NCBI GenBank assembly: GCA_017303935.1
Contig: JAFLBD010000001.1
Coordinates: forward strand, 806,001-870,000
Reading direction: 5' to 3'
DNA from: Armatimonadota bacterium
GTDB lineage: Bacteria; Armatimonadota; Fimbriimonadia; Fimbriimonadales; Fimbriimonadaceae
Length of the DNA: 64,000 nt
The notes below the pieces were generated by a model. The model saw only the letters and a list, made by a program, of their open reading frames with translations, did no database searches and was not told the DNA's origin. The position numbers and the translations under genes are program-made. Positions 45,441 through 54,942 of this stretch are shown one piece after another (the stretch's first letter is position 1; every line of letters begins with the position of its first letter).

Positions 45441-46480
45441 TTTCAGGTCAAGAATCCAAGCCGATGACCGCCGCTGAGTTCTTCTTGAAGATGCCCAAGG
45501 TGGAAATCCACGTTCACCTCGAAGGGGCAACCAGTTCAAAGACAATCTGGGAAATGGCTCAGCGAAACGGAGTCAAGCTCCCCGCAGAAACCGAATCTGA
45601 ATGGCGGCAATTTTTCGATTACCGCGATTTCGAGCATTTTGTCCAGGTCTACTGCGCCGGGACAGCAGCGATGCTCACGCTTGATGATTGGTCGCTAATG
45701 ATCGATCGATTCATGCAGGAGCAAGCGCGCCAGAACATCATCTACTCCGAAGTTTTCATCTCGGCGTCACATCATCTGGATCGCCACAATTGGGCCGATT
45801 GGATCTCCGTGATGAAGGATGCTTTGGAAGCCGGGAAAGAAAAGTACGGCGTCTCAGCGGCATTGATTCCTGATATCTCCCGTGAGATGCCAGCAACCCA
45901 GGGGCGCGTGCTCGATTTTGTCCTTCAAGCCCAAAAGGCAGGAATCGCAATCGGAATTGGACTAGGCGGCGTAGAGGCCGACTTCCCACCGTCCATGTTT
46001 GTTGAGACGTACAAAGAAGCGAGGGCAAACGGCTTGCACTCATTGGTACATGCAGGTGAAACCGCCGAGCCAGATTCGATTCGCCAGGCAATTGATCTCT
46101 TGGGCGCGGAGCGCATTGGACATGGCGTTCGAGTCCTCGAATCCGAGGAACTAATCCAAGAACTCGCCGAGTCCAAGATTCCGTTCGAAGTTAATCCAAC
46201 CAGCAACTACTGCATCGGAGTCACCAGCAAGGACGCACCGCACCCGATTCACGAAATGAATCGCCGAGGATTGCAAGTGACGGTGAACTCGGACGACCCA
46301 GCAATGTTCAACACTTCCCTCACTTCCGAGTACGAGTTATTGCATAAGCAAGGAATGAGTATTGACGAATTAGTAAAGCTTGCAGCAAGGGGCATCAAGT
46401 CGACATTTGCCCCCGATTCTGTCAAAGAGAATCAATTGCAACAATTGCGTCAATTTGAACTTAGTTTCTCTGTGAACTAG
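45437..46480 (+). CDS. add: Adenosine deaminase-family enzyme
   Basis: 347 residues. Metal and catalytic motifs: KVEIHVHLEGA (H25, H27), LVHAGETAEP, GHGVRV and SDDPAMF. The family deaminates adenosine or adenine-like substrates; adenosine would fit with SAH turnover by AhcY, but specificity cannot be decided here. ATG 45437 overlaps the preceding stop by 4 bp. Confidence 0.9.
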   Translation: MISGQESKPMTAAEFFLKMPKVEIHVHLEGATSSKTIWEMAQRNGVKLPAETESEWRQFFDYRDFEHFVQVYCAGTAAMLTLDDWSLMIDRFMQEQARQNIIYSEVFISASHHLDRHNWADWISVMKDALEAGKEKYGVSAALIPDISREMPATQGRVLDFVLQAQKAGIAIGIGLGGVEADFPPSMFVETYKEARANGLHSLVHAGETAEPDSIRQAIDLLGAERIGHGVRVLESEELIQELAESKIPFEVNPTSNYCIGVTSKDAPHPIHEMNRRGLQVTVNSDDPAMFNTSLTSEYELLHKQGMSIDELVKLAARGIKSTFAPDSVKENQLQQLRQFELSFSVN

Positions 46481-46568
46481 TGTTTTTGTCGGGTTCTTAA
46501 AGAACTAATTTTCACTCGATGCTGTCTAATAATTGGGGCGACGCGCTTTGTGGCCCGCAATTTGCATC

Positions 46569-48254
46569 ATGAAGGGAGTGAGAAGTATTGTTTTTGGTTG
46601 CCTTTTGGCGACAACAGGAGCGATTTGGGCGGCGACACTTGATCCTGCAACCCAAACCGCTTTTGTCAACAAACTTACTGCTCCCCCTGTGATTGATGCT
46701 CGTGGTGGCGGGCACTTTGTCATTCCGATCATCTCGTATTCCGCGAATCTCGGCGTCAAGAGTCCAACTCTCGGCACTCCGATGAGTACGCCGATGTATT
46801 GCTACGACGGGGTTTTTCCGGGCCCGACCATTCTGGCCAAGAAAGGTGTTCAAGCCACCTTTGAATTCCCAAACATGCTCGTTGACGGAAACAACAGTCC
46901 GATTCCACACATGTTCGGCGTCGATCGCACGCTGCACTGGGCGAATCCGCTCAACCAACCCAACACGACGGGCGGTTACACAGGCCCGATTCCTACCACG
47001 GTGCACCTTCACGGCGGCAAACTCTCACCGGAGAGCGATGGGCATCCCGACTCTTGGTATACGCCAAACTACGCCATCACCGGGGGCGAGTTCGCTAGCC
47101 CGATCTACGTTTATCCAAACAATCAACAAGCAGCAACTCTTTTTTATCATGATCACTCGCTCGGCATGACCCGCCTAAACGTTTATGCAGGAATGGCTGG
47201 GTTCTATTTGATCCAAGATTCGACCAGCGAAAAGCTGATCATGAACGGGTCTCTGCCTGGCCCAGATTTTGATTTGCCGCTCCACATCCAGGATCGTGAG
47301 TTCAATGACGACGGCACGCTCCAGTGGCCCTCTACGGGCGTCAACCCGAACCCAACGTGGAACCCGCAGTTCTTTGGAAGATTCATGCTGGTCAACGGAA
47401 AGGTCTGGCCTTACCACAAGGTGCAACCCAGAACCTATCGTGTGCGATTGTTGAACGCGTGCGACTCACGATTTTTGAATCTGAGGTTCAGTAACAACAT
47501 GAGCTTCACTTTGATCGCTTCCGATCAGGGATTCTTGCCCGCTCCAAAAACGGTCAGTTCCGTTCTACTCGCTCCAGGTGAAAGAGCAGAGGTACTAGTC
47601 GACTTTGCAAAGCTGAAGTCGGGCGCAGTGACCCTGACCAACGATGCCAAGGCACCGTATCCGAACGGGACGAGTCCGAACGCCGCTGTCGAAGGTCGCA
47701 TCATGAGGTTCCAGTTAGCGCGCGAAGAAGATCTTCCGAAAGACACCTTCGTCCCTGGGAAATTCGAGGGAATTCCTCGCCAGACACTGTCAACCACATT
47801 GCCCGTCCGAAAGATCGTCCTTGGGCAAAAGACGGACGTCTTCGGACGCGCAGAGCATTTCTTGGGAACTGCGTCTGCTGGCTATCTGCGCTGGCAGGAC
47901 CCCGTGACCGAGTTGCCGCAGCTTAACTCCACCGAAATCTGGGAGATCTACAACAACTCAAATATCGGGCATCCGATCCACCTGCACTTGGTGGCATTTC
48001 AGTTGCTCAGTCGGCAGACTTACTCGGCGACCGTTTATAACTCGACGGGCATCATGACAAACGTTGTTCTGACCGGGACGCCGTCGTCACCGGGGCCAAC
48101 CGAGACCGGATGGAAGGATACGATTTACGCACCGCCGAGACAAGTCACGCGCATCATAGCCAAGTACGACATCCTAGGCAATTACGTGTTCCATTGCCAC
48201 ATGCTATCGCACGAAGATCACGACATGATGCGGCCGTTCACGGTCGTCCCGTAA
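46569..48254 (+). CDS. Secreted multicopper oxidase
   Basis: 561 residues from ATG 46569, with a signal peptide (MKGVRSIVFGCLLATTGAIWA). The four copper-ligand clusters are present in order: VHLHGG, FYHDHSLG, HPIHLHLVAF and HCHMLSHEDHDMM (Met axial region of the type 1 site). Length and layout resemble CotA/bilirubin-oxidase-like enzymes that oxidise phenols or metals with oxygen. Substrate unknown. Downstream is a small lipoprotein gene on the other strand. Confidence 0.92.
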   Translation: MKGVRSIVFGCLLATTGAIWAATLDPATQTAFVNKLTAPPVIDARGGGHFVIPIISYSANLGVKSPTLGTPMSTPMYCYDGVFPGPTILAKKGVQATFEFPNMLVDGNNSPIPHMFGVDRTLHWANPLNQPNTTGGYTGPIPTTVHLHGGKLSPESDGHPDSWYTPNYAITGGEFASPIYVYPNNQQAATLFYHDHSLGMTRLNVYAGMAGFYLIQDSTSEKLIMNGSLPGPDFDLPLHIQDREFNDDGTLQWPSTGVNPNPTWNPQFFGRFMLVNGKVWPYHKVQPRTYRVRLLNACDSRFLNLRFSNNMSFTLIASDQGFLPAPKTVSSVLLAPGERAEVLVDFAKLKSGAVTLTNDAKAPYPNGTSPNAAVEGRIMRFQLAREEDLPKDTFVPGKFEGIPRQTLSTTLPVRKIVLGQKTDVFGRAEHFLGTASAGYLRWQDPVTELPQLNSTEIWEIYNNSNIGHPIHLHLVAFQLLSRQTYSATVYNSTGIMTNVVLTGTPSSPGPTETGWKDTIYAPPRQVTRIIAKYDILGNYVFHCHMLSHEDHDMMRPFTVVP

Positions 48255-48266
48255 ACATCGGCTGAA

Positions 48267-48563
48267 CTAGTTTCCAGCGCTGGCTTCGTCGGCTTCGGCT
48301 GCGTTTTCGCCGGCTTTGTTGCTCGCGTTCTTAGCTGCTTTGACGGCAGACTGGTTGATTCCGCCTCCACCGCTGTCGAGATCCGGAGTGCCAGTGACTG
48401 GTGTTGCCGATCCTGCTCCCATGCCTGGTGTTGAAATTCCGCCCGAGTTGTCACTCGTGGCTGGCGCATTTTCGGTGTTTGCTGCGGCTTCTTCGGTCGG
48501 CGCCTGGCTGCAACCAATGCAAAGCACGAGCGCGAAGATGGGCAGAATCAGTTTCTTGATCAT
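48267..48563 (-). CDS. Small lipoprotein
   Basis: 98 residues from ATG 48563. The N-terminus MIKKLILPIFALVLCIGCSQ has a lipobox (LCIGC) for lipid attachment; the rest is low-complexity Ala/Gly/Thr/Glu with no fold I recognise. It lies 13 bp after mutM. A longer upstream frame overlaps mutM antisense-free coding and is not supported. Confidence 0.75.
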   Translation of the reverse strand: MIKKLILPIFALVLCIGCSQAPTEEAAANTENAPATSDNSGGISTPGMGAGSATPVTGTPDLDSGGGGINQSAVKAAKNASNKAGENAAEADEASAGN

Positions 48564-48576
48564 CGCTCTTGTTTTA

Positions 48577-49419
48577 CTACTTTTGCAACTCAGGAATCCA
48601 CGCGGTAGTTCGTCCGGCAATTGTTTCCCGGCGAATCGGCTTGCCAAGCCAGGTTTCAACACCGCGATTCCCACCCCACCGCGCATGGAACAGCCAATCC
48701 TTCGGATACTGATTTTCGTCTGCACCGCAATCCACCGCCGTACGAACAATCTGTTGCAATGCGGTCCGGAGCGATTCAACTTCACTCTGTGAGAGTGACT
48801 TTGCGATCCTTCCCGGGAAAATTTGGGCTTGATAGCAAACTTCATCGGCGATCCAGTTCCCGACTCCAGCGAAAACCGATTGGTCCAACAACACGGCTTT
48901 TAGTGGCGCCGCTCTTCGTTGCAAAATGGCGTGCAGTTCGCTTGCCGATGGAATCTCGGATAAACAATCAAAGCCAAGTTGTAGGATTTTTGGCTCGAGG
49001 TTTGGGCGTGGACCGAGCCACATCCGAGCGAGTCTCCTGCCGTCTGTAAAGGCGATTCGATCGCCCATCTCCGAAGTCAAGAGCATTTTGAGGAATCTCG
49101 GACGGCCATTTTCGTCATCGAGTGGCATCTTGCCGTGCTCTTTGAGCCGAATCGTTGGAGCGTCCATTTGGCGAACCCAACCTGTCATTCCGAGATGCCC
49201 GTAAACGACAACATCGTGCCCGAGGTCGATCCACCAAGTTTTGCCTTTCCTGCCGATGGCAGTGGGTTTCGCGCCGTGCAAGACTTCAATAAAGGCTGAA
49301 GCGGGGCGTTTTTGAAGCAGAATCGCGTCTTCTGGAATCTCGACGTCAGTGATTGTGTGCCCGACCAAGACGCGCTCCATCGTCCGGCGGACTGTTTCAA
49401 CTTCGGGCAGTTCTGGCAT
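48577..49419 (-). CDS. mutM: Fpg/Nei-family DNA glycosylase lacking zinc-finger cysteines
   Basis: 280 residues. The catalytic N-terminus MPELPEVETVRR (Pro2, Glu3), the beta-hairpin lysine in GRKGKTWW, YGHLGMTG, and the H2TH segment with GVGNWIADE are all present. It excises oxidised purines such as 8-oxoguanine. The C-terminal finger keeps the DNA-binding Arg (AGRTTAW) but has none of the four zinc cysteines, so it is a zinc-less finger as in some Fpg/Nei relatives. Confidence 0.92.
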   Translation of the reverse strand: MPELPEVETVRRTMERVLVGHTITDVEIPEDAILLQKRPASAFIEVLHGAKPTAIGRKGKTWWIDLGHDVVVYGHLGMTGWVRQMDAPTIRLKEHGKMPLDDENGRPRFLKMLLTSEMGDRIAFTDGRRLARMWLGPRPNLEPKILQLGFDCLSEIPSASELHAILQRRAAPLKAVLLDQSVFAGVGNWIADEVCYQAQIFPGRIAKSLSQSEVESLRTALQQIVRTAVDCGADENQYPKDWLFHARWGGNRGVETWLGKPIRRETIAGRTTAWIPELQK

Positions 49420-49420
49420 A

Positions 49421-49453
49421 AAAAATGGAGTGGTCAGTTGACCACTCCATTTT
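49421..49453 (-). terminator. Perfect 15 bp hairpin terminator after the small helical protein
   Basis: AAAATGGAGTGGTCA (49422-49436) is followed after 2 nt by its perfect reverse complement (49439-49453); on the minus strand a T-run ends it. It closes the gene at 49471 and lies directly before mutM's ATG (49419). Confidence 0.88.
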
Positions 49454-49470
49454 GATACGTGATGCCGCGC

Positions 49471-49674
49471 TTAGTTATCGCCGTCGACTGCGTCTTTGGC
49501 CTTCTCGACCAAATTCTCGGCGCCTTCTTTGGCGTCCTGAGCGACGTCAGCAATCTTTTCCTTCGCCTCTTCAGCGAATTCGCTCAGCTTGTCGCCAGCT
49601 TCGCCAGCCAATTCCTTCGCCTTTTCCACAGCTGCTTCGGCAGCATCCTTCAACTTATCCAATGGGTTTTCCAT
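49471..49674 (-). CDS. Small Ala/Lys/Glu-rich helical protein
   Basis: 67 residues, almost wholly of the repeating pattern K-E/A-x-A-E-x-A, predicted as one long amphipathic helix with no membrane segment. It resembles LEA-like or CsbD/YtxH-like stress proteins in composition only. ATG 49674 has a GGAG Shine-Dalgarno, and its own terminator follows, so it is a real monocistronic gene. Confidence 0.8.
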   Translation of the reverse strand: MENPLDKLKDAAEAAVEKAKELAGEAGDKLSEFAEEAKEKIADVAQDAKEGAENLVEKAKDAVDGDN

Positions 49675-49721
49675 AACAATCTCCAGTTTATCTTGTCGCG
49701 CGACTTAGAATCTTCGACTCA

Positions 49722-50993
49722 TCACACATGAACAGGAAATTTCTTAGTGAGATCAATCACTTCGGCCTTCACTGCATTCAAGACATCTGAATCCGAGGGA
49801 CTTTTCAGCGCACGAGCTATTAATGACGCTATTTTTACCATCTCTGTTTCACGCATTCCGCGCGTCGTGACGGCCGGAGTTCCGAGCCGGATTCCAGAAG
49901 TCACGAAAGGCTTTTCGGGGTCATTTGGAATGGAGTTCTTGTTGGTCGTGATGTTGGCCTCATCCAGTGCAATTTGGGCGACCTTGCCCGTAATGCCATA
50001 TGGGCGCAAATCGACGAGCATCAAATGCGAATCAGTACCTCCGCTGACGATTCGGAATCCTTCCCCGATCATCGCCTCGGCCAGAGCGTGGGCATTCTTC
50101 TTGATTTGGGATTGATAATTCTTGAATTCGGGCTGAAGTGCTTCACCGAAGCAAACTGCTTTTGCCGCGATGACATGCATCAGCGGTCCGCCCTGGATTC
50201 CGGGGAAAACGCTCATATTGATCGGCTTGCAATATTCTTCGTCGTTCCAGAGGATCATCCCGCCGCGAGGACCGCGTATGGACTTATGAGTCGTGCTGGT
50301 GACAACGTGGCAATGCGGCACCGGATTTGGATACTCGCCAGCCGCGATCAGGCCGCTGTAATGACTCATGTCGCACATGTGCAAGGCGCACACTTCATCG
50401 GCGATTTGCCGAATCTTCGCAAAGTCGAAAACCCTTGAATATGCGGTTGCGCCGCTGACGATGATTTTTGGCTTCGATTCGAGTGCGATTCGGTGCATCT
50501 CGTCATAGTCAATCGTTTCAGATTCAGCATCTACACCATAAGCGGCGATGTTGTACATCTTCCCGGTGAAGTTCACTGGCGATCCGTGTGTGAGGTGCCC
50601 ACCGTGCGCCAAATTCATCGCCATGAGGGTGTCGCCAGGATTCATGAATGCAAAGTACACCGCCATGTTGGCTTGGGCTCCGCTGTGAGGTTGGACATTA
50701 GCGAAATTCGCGCCGTACAGCTTGCAAACCCGCTCGATCGCCAAGTTCTCGACTTCGTCCACAACTTCGCAACCGCCGTAATACCGCTTGCCCGGATACC
50801 CTTCGGCGTACTTATCTTGTAGCACCGACATCATGGCTTCCCGCACGGCGAGGCTAGCGATATTCTCGCTCGCGATCAGCTCAAGATTATTCTCTTGCCG
50901 GTTCGATTCTTTTTGAATCAAGTCAAAGACGGCAGAGTCGGATTGCGACAGAGGCCGTCTGTGCGCCGAAAAGTTTGGAGATGTGGCGGACAT
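49722..50993 (-). CDS. glyA: Serine hydroxymethyltransferase
   Basis: 423 residues, PLP enzyme that interconverts serine and glycine and charges tetrahydrofolate. Conserved segments: [46 protein letters not shown] and the PLP lysine in [14 protein letters not shown]. The region before the active site reads [13 protein letters not shown] rather than the common VDMAHIAGL. Divergent from the methyltransferase gene. Confidence 0.96.
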   Translation of the reverse strand: MSATSPNFSAHRRPLSQSDSAVFDLIQKESNRQENNLELIASENIASLAVREAMMSVLQDKYAEGYPGKRYYGGCEVVDEVENLAIERVCKLYGANFANVQPHSGAQANMAVYFAFMNPGDTLMAMNLAHGGHLTHGSPVNFTGKMYNIAAYGVDAESETIDYDEMHRIALESKPKIIVSGATAYSRVFDFAKIRQIADEVCALHMCDMSHYSGLIAAGEYPNPVPHCHVVTSTTHKSIRGPRGGMILWNDEEYCKPINMSVFPGIQGGPLMHVIAAKAVCFGEALQPEFKNYQSQIKKNAHALAEAMIGEGFRIVSGGTDSHLMLVDLRPYGITGKVAQIALDEANITTNKNSIPNDPEKPFVTSGIRLGTPAVTTRGMRETEMVKIASLIARALKSPSDSDVLNAVKAEVIDLTKKFPVHV

Positions 50994-51043
50994 GCCTTTA
51001 TTATAGGCCCTGCCGATGGGCGGTATCCTTCTCGGTAATAACC

Positions 51044-51832
51044 ATGGTGAGCTTGGATAAGAAAAAACTTGCCGCGCTTGAACAAAAGATCTTGTTGATG
51101 CGCGAAGAAAAATTTGAAGGGCTTCCCGAAAAGCACTTGTGCTTTACGAATGAATACATCGGCTACCATTCGCGGCGATTTGCGACACTCGCGCTGATTC
51201 TAGAAGAGCTTGGCATCAACTCCAGTTCAAAGATCCTGGATGTCGGTCCCACCTTCACCGCGTTGTTCTTTCACCGGCAATTCGGTTGCACGGTCGACGC
51301 ACTCAGCTTTTCACCCGACGAAGAGACGCCGTTTGGATTCAATTACCAATTTGATTTGAATGATTCCCAGTTCGAAGACCAGTGGCGAAAGGATATGCCG
51401 CAGTATCCAGTGGTTGTCTTCGCGGAGGTCATCGAGCACCTTTATACTGCGCCGGAAGTTGTTCTGAAATTTCTTGCCTCGCTAACAGAACCGGGCGGAG
51501 TCATCATTTGCCAGACTCCGAATCCTTTGGCGCTGCGAAAGCGCATACAGCTTTTGGCAGGTCGGCATCCTTTCGAAGAAATCAGCTTAGAGCGTGGCTC
51601 GCCAAACCACTATCGAGAAAGCACCCTGAAAGAACTTGTGCGATACGGCCAAAATGCGGGTCTGGAGATTGCGCACGCCGGGCACTACAATTACTTTAAT
51701 CCGACCTACCGCCAAAACGAGGCAAACATCTCGCCAACCATGGGCAAGCTCTTCTTTAAGCTCAGCGACCGCTTGCCAGGTTCGATGAAGCCCAATTGTA
51801 TGGTGATCTATCGCAAAAAGTCGACACGATGA
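51044..51832 (+). CDS. Class I SAM-dependent methyltransferase
   Basis: 262 residues from ATG 51044. The SAM-binding strand is [14 protein letters not shown] (an unusual GPT variant of the GxGxG loop), followed by [24 protein letters not shown] and [11 protein letters not shown], a typical small-molecule or sugar methyltransferase layout. Substrate unknown. It overlaps the next gene by ATGA. Confidence 0.85.
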   Translation: MVSLDKKKLAALEQKILLMREEKFEGLPEKHLCFTNEYIGYHSRRFATLALILEELGINSSSKILDVGPTFTALFFHRQFGCTVDALSFSPDEETPFGFNYQFDLNDSQFEDQWRKDMPQYPVVVFAEVIEHLYTAPEVVLKFLASLTEPGGVIICQTPNPLALRKRIQLLAGRHPFEEISLERGSPNHYRESTLKELVRYGQNAGLEIAHAGHYNYFNPTYRQNEANISPTMGKLFFKLSDRLPGSMKPNCMVIYRKKSTR

Positions 51833-52230
51833 ACCCAGAGATCGAGCGTAGAAATCAAGTTATCTCCAGCCTGTTAGAAGCGATCGCGGATAATCGGACT
51901 ATTAAGTTGCCTCAGTTCGACCCGAGCTTGCCCCAGAGCCCGTTAGCAAACACCGTCGCTCTCATTGGGCTTGAGCCGAATGACTATTGTGGTCACTTTG
52001 GCGAGATGCGTTACCAGTTTGAAGGTGAAGAAGACTTACTGCATTTGATCGTCACGCGCATTGATGGCGACAAGCTTTCCCCAAAGGAAGCGCAAGAAGT
52101 TGCGGCGTTACTATTCGACGGAATCCCAGTCGCTCTGATACGGTTGCATCCTGGGGTTTTTAGCCAGCATTTCTATATCGGGCACGACGATGTGGAACGA
52201 TATGTCACCCGGCAAATAGACTCGATTTAA
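51829..52230 (+). CDS. Conserved hypothetical protein
   Basis: 133 residues from ATG 51829, coupled to the methyltransferase by a 4 bp overlap. Mixed alpha/beta, no signal or membrane segment, no cysteines in an obvious motif apart from DYCGHF. I do not recognise the family. Confidence 0.7.
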   Translation: MNPEIERRNQVISSLLEAIADNRTIKLPQFDPSLPQSPLANTVALIGLEPNDYCGHFGEMRYQFEGEEDLLHLIVTRIDGDKLSPKEAQEVAALLFDGIPVALIRLHPGVFSQHFYIGHDDVERYVTRQIDSI

Positions 52231-52272
52231 AATTTTCCCCAATTTGGCACGTTGCTTGACCTTAGGTCAGGC

Positions 52273-54036
52273 ATGCGATTGAATGTTCTTCTCCTGAGTT
52301 TGGCCCTTGGCACCGTCGCCAATGCGCAGATCATCAAGCCTCATCCACGCGTGATCCTCGGTGGAACCACACTCGTCGCAGATTCAAACTTCCTCGCACA
52401 AAACGACTATCAGATCCTGCGAAACGAGAACATTCGTCAAGCAGATCGCCTTCTCGGTGCACAGCCACGCCAATACCAAATCATCGAAGGTAGTTTGCTA
52501 ACCGTTTCCCGAGATGTCCTCGCCAACACTTTGACGCTGTCGATGGCTTACCGCTTAACTGGGAACGAGATGTATTCTCAGCGGGCAAAGGTTGAGCTTT
52601 TGAATGCGGCTGGCTTCCCAGATTGGTTCCCTGGCCACTTCTTGGGTACGGCTGAAATGACTGCAGCAATGGGAATCGGTTACGACTGGCTCTACCCGAC
52701 GCTCACTGAAGCTGAGCGAACCAAGATTCGATACGCGATTGTGATGAAGGGACTTCAACCAGGCATGAACGAATTCACCGGTGGATCGGACTGGGCACGT
52801 GGTTCGCACAACTGGACTCAAGTCTGTTCTTCTGGATTGACCCTCGGTGCGCTGGCTGTTTATGACGAAGAGCCACAACTGGCTGCAAAGATCATCAACT
52901 TCAGTACCAAGGCGGCTGCTCGAACAATCAGGGATTACAAGCCGAGTGGAATGCCTAGCGAAGGCCCAGTTTATTGGCGCTACGGCATGAACTTCCACAC
53001 CATGATGAGCCGGTCTTTGGAACTTTCTTTTGGTGCGAACCGATGCATCCTTAAGGACAAAATCTACGCCGAAACCAACAAGTACCCACTGATCATTCAG
53101 GGCTCAACCGGCATGAACTTCAACTTCGGTGATGCGAGCAGCTCTTTCTATGCACCAATCGCAAGCCTAGAACTCAGCCGAATTCACAACCAACCAAGTA
53201 TTGCCAGTTGGGCAACTCAGGCTGCGGTTCAAACTGCCACCTCTCAAGTCGAGTGGAGCGAAGAAAACCGATTGATGCCGCTGTTCGTGGCATGGTACTC
53301 CGCACCAGGCATCGCTCGAACCACGGAACTTCCGCTGGACAACGGTTACACTGGTCAGCAATCGGTGGTCACACTCCGCGGCAAGTGGAATGATTCCAAC
53401 GCCTCATTCGTGGCGATCAAGGCTGGCACAAACGGTACTCCTCATGGTCAACTCGACCTTGGTTCCTTTGTCTACGAAGCAGGTGGAGTCCGATGGGCGA
53501 TCGACTTGGGCAAGGATAAGTACTCGCTGCCAGGCTATTTTGACGTTGCCAACGGTGGCCGATGGAAGATATTCCGAAACCAAACTGCGGCACACAACAC
53601 CCTGACCTTCGGAACTCCAAATCAATCGCCAACCGGTCGGTCGACCATGGCACAAGTTCTTTCTGGCCAAAATCCAGTCGTAAACGTCAGCCTGACTGCC
53701 GCTTACCCACGAGCAGCAAAGTCCATCGCACGAACCTTCTTGTTCAAGAACCGCGAAGATTTGATGATCACTGATTCAGTGGATAACTCGGTGAATGCCT
53801 GGAGATGGGCGATGCTGACCCGAGCTTCGATCGAGAATTCGGGTCGAACGGCAATCCTGAAACAAGACGGCAAGACGCTCAAAGTCGAAATTGCAGAAGG
53901 CGCAGGACAATTTGCAGTCGTCGCAGCAACTCCATACACAGCGGCTGAGAACCAGAATGAAGGCGTCCAGATGTTGACGATCCAAATGCCAAAGGGTTCG
54001 AGCAAGCTAAAGGTTAACTTGAGTCTAGTGCGGTAA
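52273..54036 (+). CDS. Secreted heparinase II/III-like polysaccharide lyase
   Basis: 587 residues from ATG 52273, with a signal peptide (MRLNVLLLSLALGTVANA). The N-terminal alpha/alpha-barrel region has MGIGYDWLYPTLTEAER and GSHNWTQVCSSGLTLGALA with the catalytic His/Asn region; the second half (PHGQLDLGSFVYEAGGVRWAIDLGKD in part) is the beta-sandwich of heparinase II/III proteins. It probably cleaves acidic polysaccharides outside the cell. Ends 5 bp before the minus-strand tRNA-Met. Confidence 0.88.
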   Translation: MRLNVLLLSLALGTVANAQIIKPHPRVILGGTTLVADSNFLAQNDYQILRNENIRQADRLLGAQPRQYQIIEGSLLTVSRDVLANTLTLSMAYRLTGNEMYSQRAKVELLNAAGFPDWFPGHFLGTAEMTAAMGIGYDWLYPTLTEAERTKIRYAIVMKGLQPGMNEFTGGSDWARGSHNWTQVCSSGLTLGALAVYDEEPQLAAKIINFSTKAAARTIRDYKPSGMPSEGPVYWRYGMNFHTMMSRSLELSFGANRCILKDKIYAETNKYPLIIQGSTGMNFNFGDASSSFYAPIASLELSRIHNQPSIASWATQAAVQTATSQVEWSEENRLMPLFVAWYSAPGIARTTELPLDNGYTGQQSVVTLRGKWNDSNASFVAIKAGTNGTPHGQLDLGSFVYEAGGVRWAIDLGKDKYSLPGYFDVANGGRWKIFRNQTAAHNTLTFGTPNQSPTGRSTMAQVLSGQNPVVNVSLTAAYPRAAKSIARTFLFKNREDLMITDSVDNSVNAWRWAMLTRASIENSGRTAILKQDGKTLKVEIAEGAGQFAVVAATPYTAAENQNEGVQMLTIQMPKGSSKLKVNLSLVR

Positions 54037-54041
54037 AAAAG

Positions 54042-54114
54042 TGGGCCAGGTGGGAATCGAACCCACGACCAAGCGATTATGAGCCGCCGGCTCTAACCTC
54101 TGAGCTACAGGCCC
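54042..54114 (-). tRNA. tRNA-Met (CAT), elongator or Ile2 type
   Basis: A 73-base cloverleaf. The acceptor stem GGGCCTG pairs with CTGGCCC except for one T-T mismatch at position 6; the anticodon loop CTCATAA gives CAT; the T arm has GTGGGTTCGATTCCCAC. The G1-C72 pair and lack of three G-C pairs above the anticodon loop argue against initiator tRNA. CCA is not encoded; a T-run follows directly. Confidence 0.94.
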
Positions 54115-54149
54115 GCACTCGATGAATGATCATACCCGTTCGGGTTCTA

Positions 54150-54437
54150 TCAGACGGTACGGTCTATCGGGCTCAGCAGGCTCTTGAACAGCCTTGAGAA
54201 CTGTGTGCTCTTCGAGGTTTGAACAGGTGCCTTTTTCAGAATCTCGAACAGTTCAGGACTTGCGTCCATCACCAGCTCAAGCTGGGCTTGGATCAGTTTA
54301 GGATCATTCTCGAACTTGCCGTACCATCCGCAGATAAAGCACTCGCATGTGGAGCGCACGTTGAGCGTTCCACAGAGCGGGCAGGCCTTGAGCCTTCGCT
54401 TCATCATTTTCAGATTTGTTGGTGACAAGTTCGACAT
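54150..54437 (-). CDS. Small zinc-ribbon protein
   Basis: 95 residues from ATG 54437. Two cysteine pairs, CPLCGT and CECFICGW, form a probable zinc ribbon at about residues 19-37, followed by a helical region. Function unknown. Upstream of and divergent from the CBS gene. Confidence 0.7.
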   Translation of the reverse strand: MSNLSPTNLKMMKRRLKACPLCGTLNVRSTCECFICGWYGKFENDPKLIQAQLELVMDASPELFEILKKAPVQTSKSTQFSRLFKSLLSPIDRTV

Positions 54438-54532
54438 CTTCTGCAATCCCAAAGTAATGTTCGGAACGATTCTGCGGCCGCAATACCTGTCAGTACTCTC
54501 AGTTTTGCAAGAAGTTCATAATAGAGCCATTC

Positions 54533-54931
54533 ATGACGCTCCGCGAAATCCTGCACGCGCATATTCCTATGCTACGGACATACTCGACGATTCGAGATGC
54601 CGTTGACAAAATGGACATCTACCAATTCCCTGCGCTGGTTGTCGTGGATGAGAACGAAGTCCCTCAGGCGGTGATTACGGAGGGGGACATCGTGCGCGCA
54701 AGTCAGACCCAAGGCGGTGTCCTGAAGATCGGCAAAGAACCTGTAATGTCATTTGCCTCGCTCTCGCCAACAACAGCGAGCATTGATGCCGAAGTGAGCG
54801 ATGCACTCTTGACGATGGTATCGAGCGGGCTCACGATTCTCCCCGTGGTTGAAAATGGCCGACTGATGGGTGTCGTTTTAAGGGTTGATTTGATGCAGGC
54901 AATGCTGATGGACGACCACTTTGACGCGTAA
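54533..54931 (+). CDS. CBS-domain pair protein
   Basis: 132 residues made of two CBS motifs (YQFPALVVVDENEVPQAVITEGDI and GLTILPVVENGRLMGVVLRVDL, each in part), which together form one Bateman module that binds adenine nucleotides. No enzymatic domain is fused. Followed 11 bp later by bcp. Confidence 0.9.
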   Translation: MTLREILHAHIPMLRTYSTIRDAVDKMDIYQFPALVVVDENEVPQAVITEGDIVRASQTQGGVLKIGKEPVMSFASLSPTTASIDAEVSDALLTMVSSGLTILPVVENGRLMGVVLRVDLMQAMLMDDHFDA

Positions 54932-54942
54932 TTAGGATTGAT

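Noticed and set aside
46493-46512. GTTCTT/AAGAAC inverted repeat after add considered as a terminator or operator
   Set aside because: Short AT-rich stem of five to six pairs with a weak T-run; not enough to call either.
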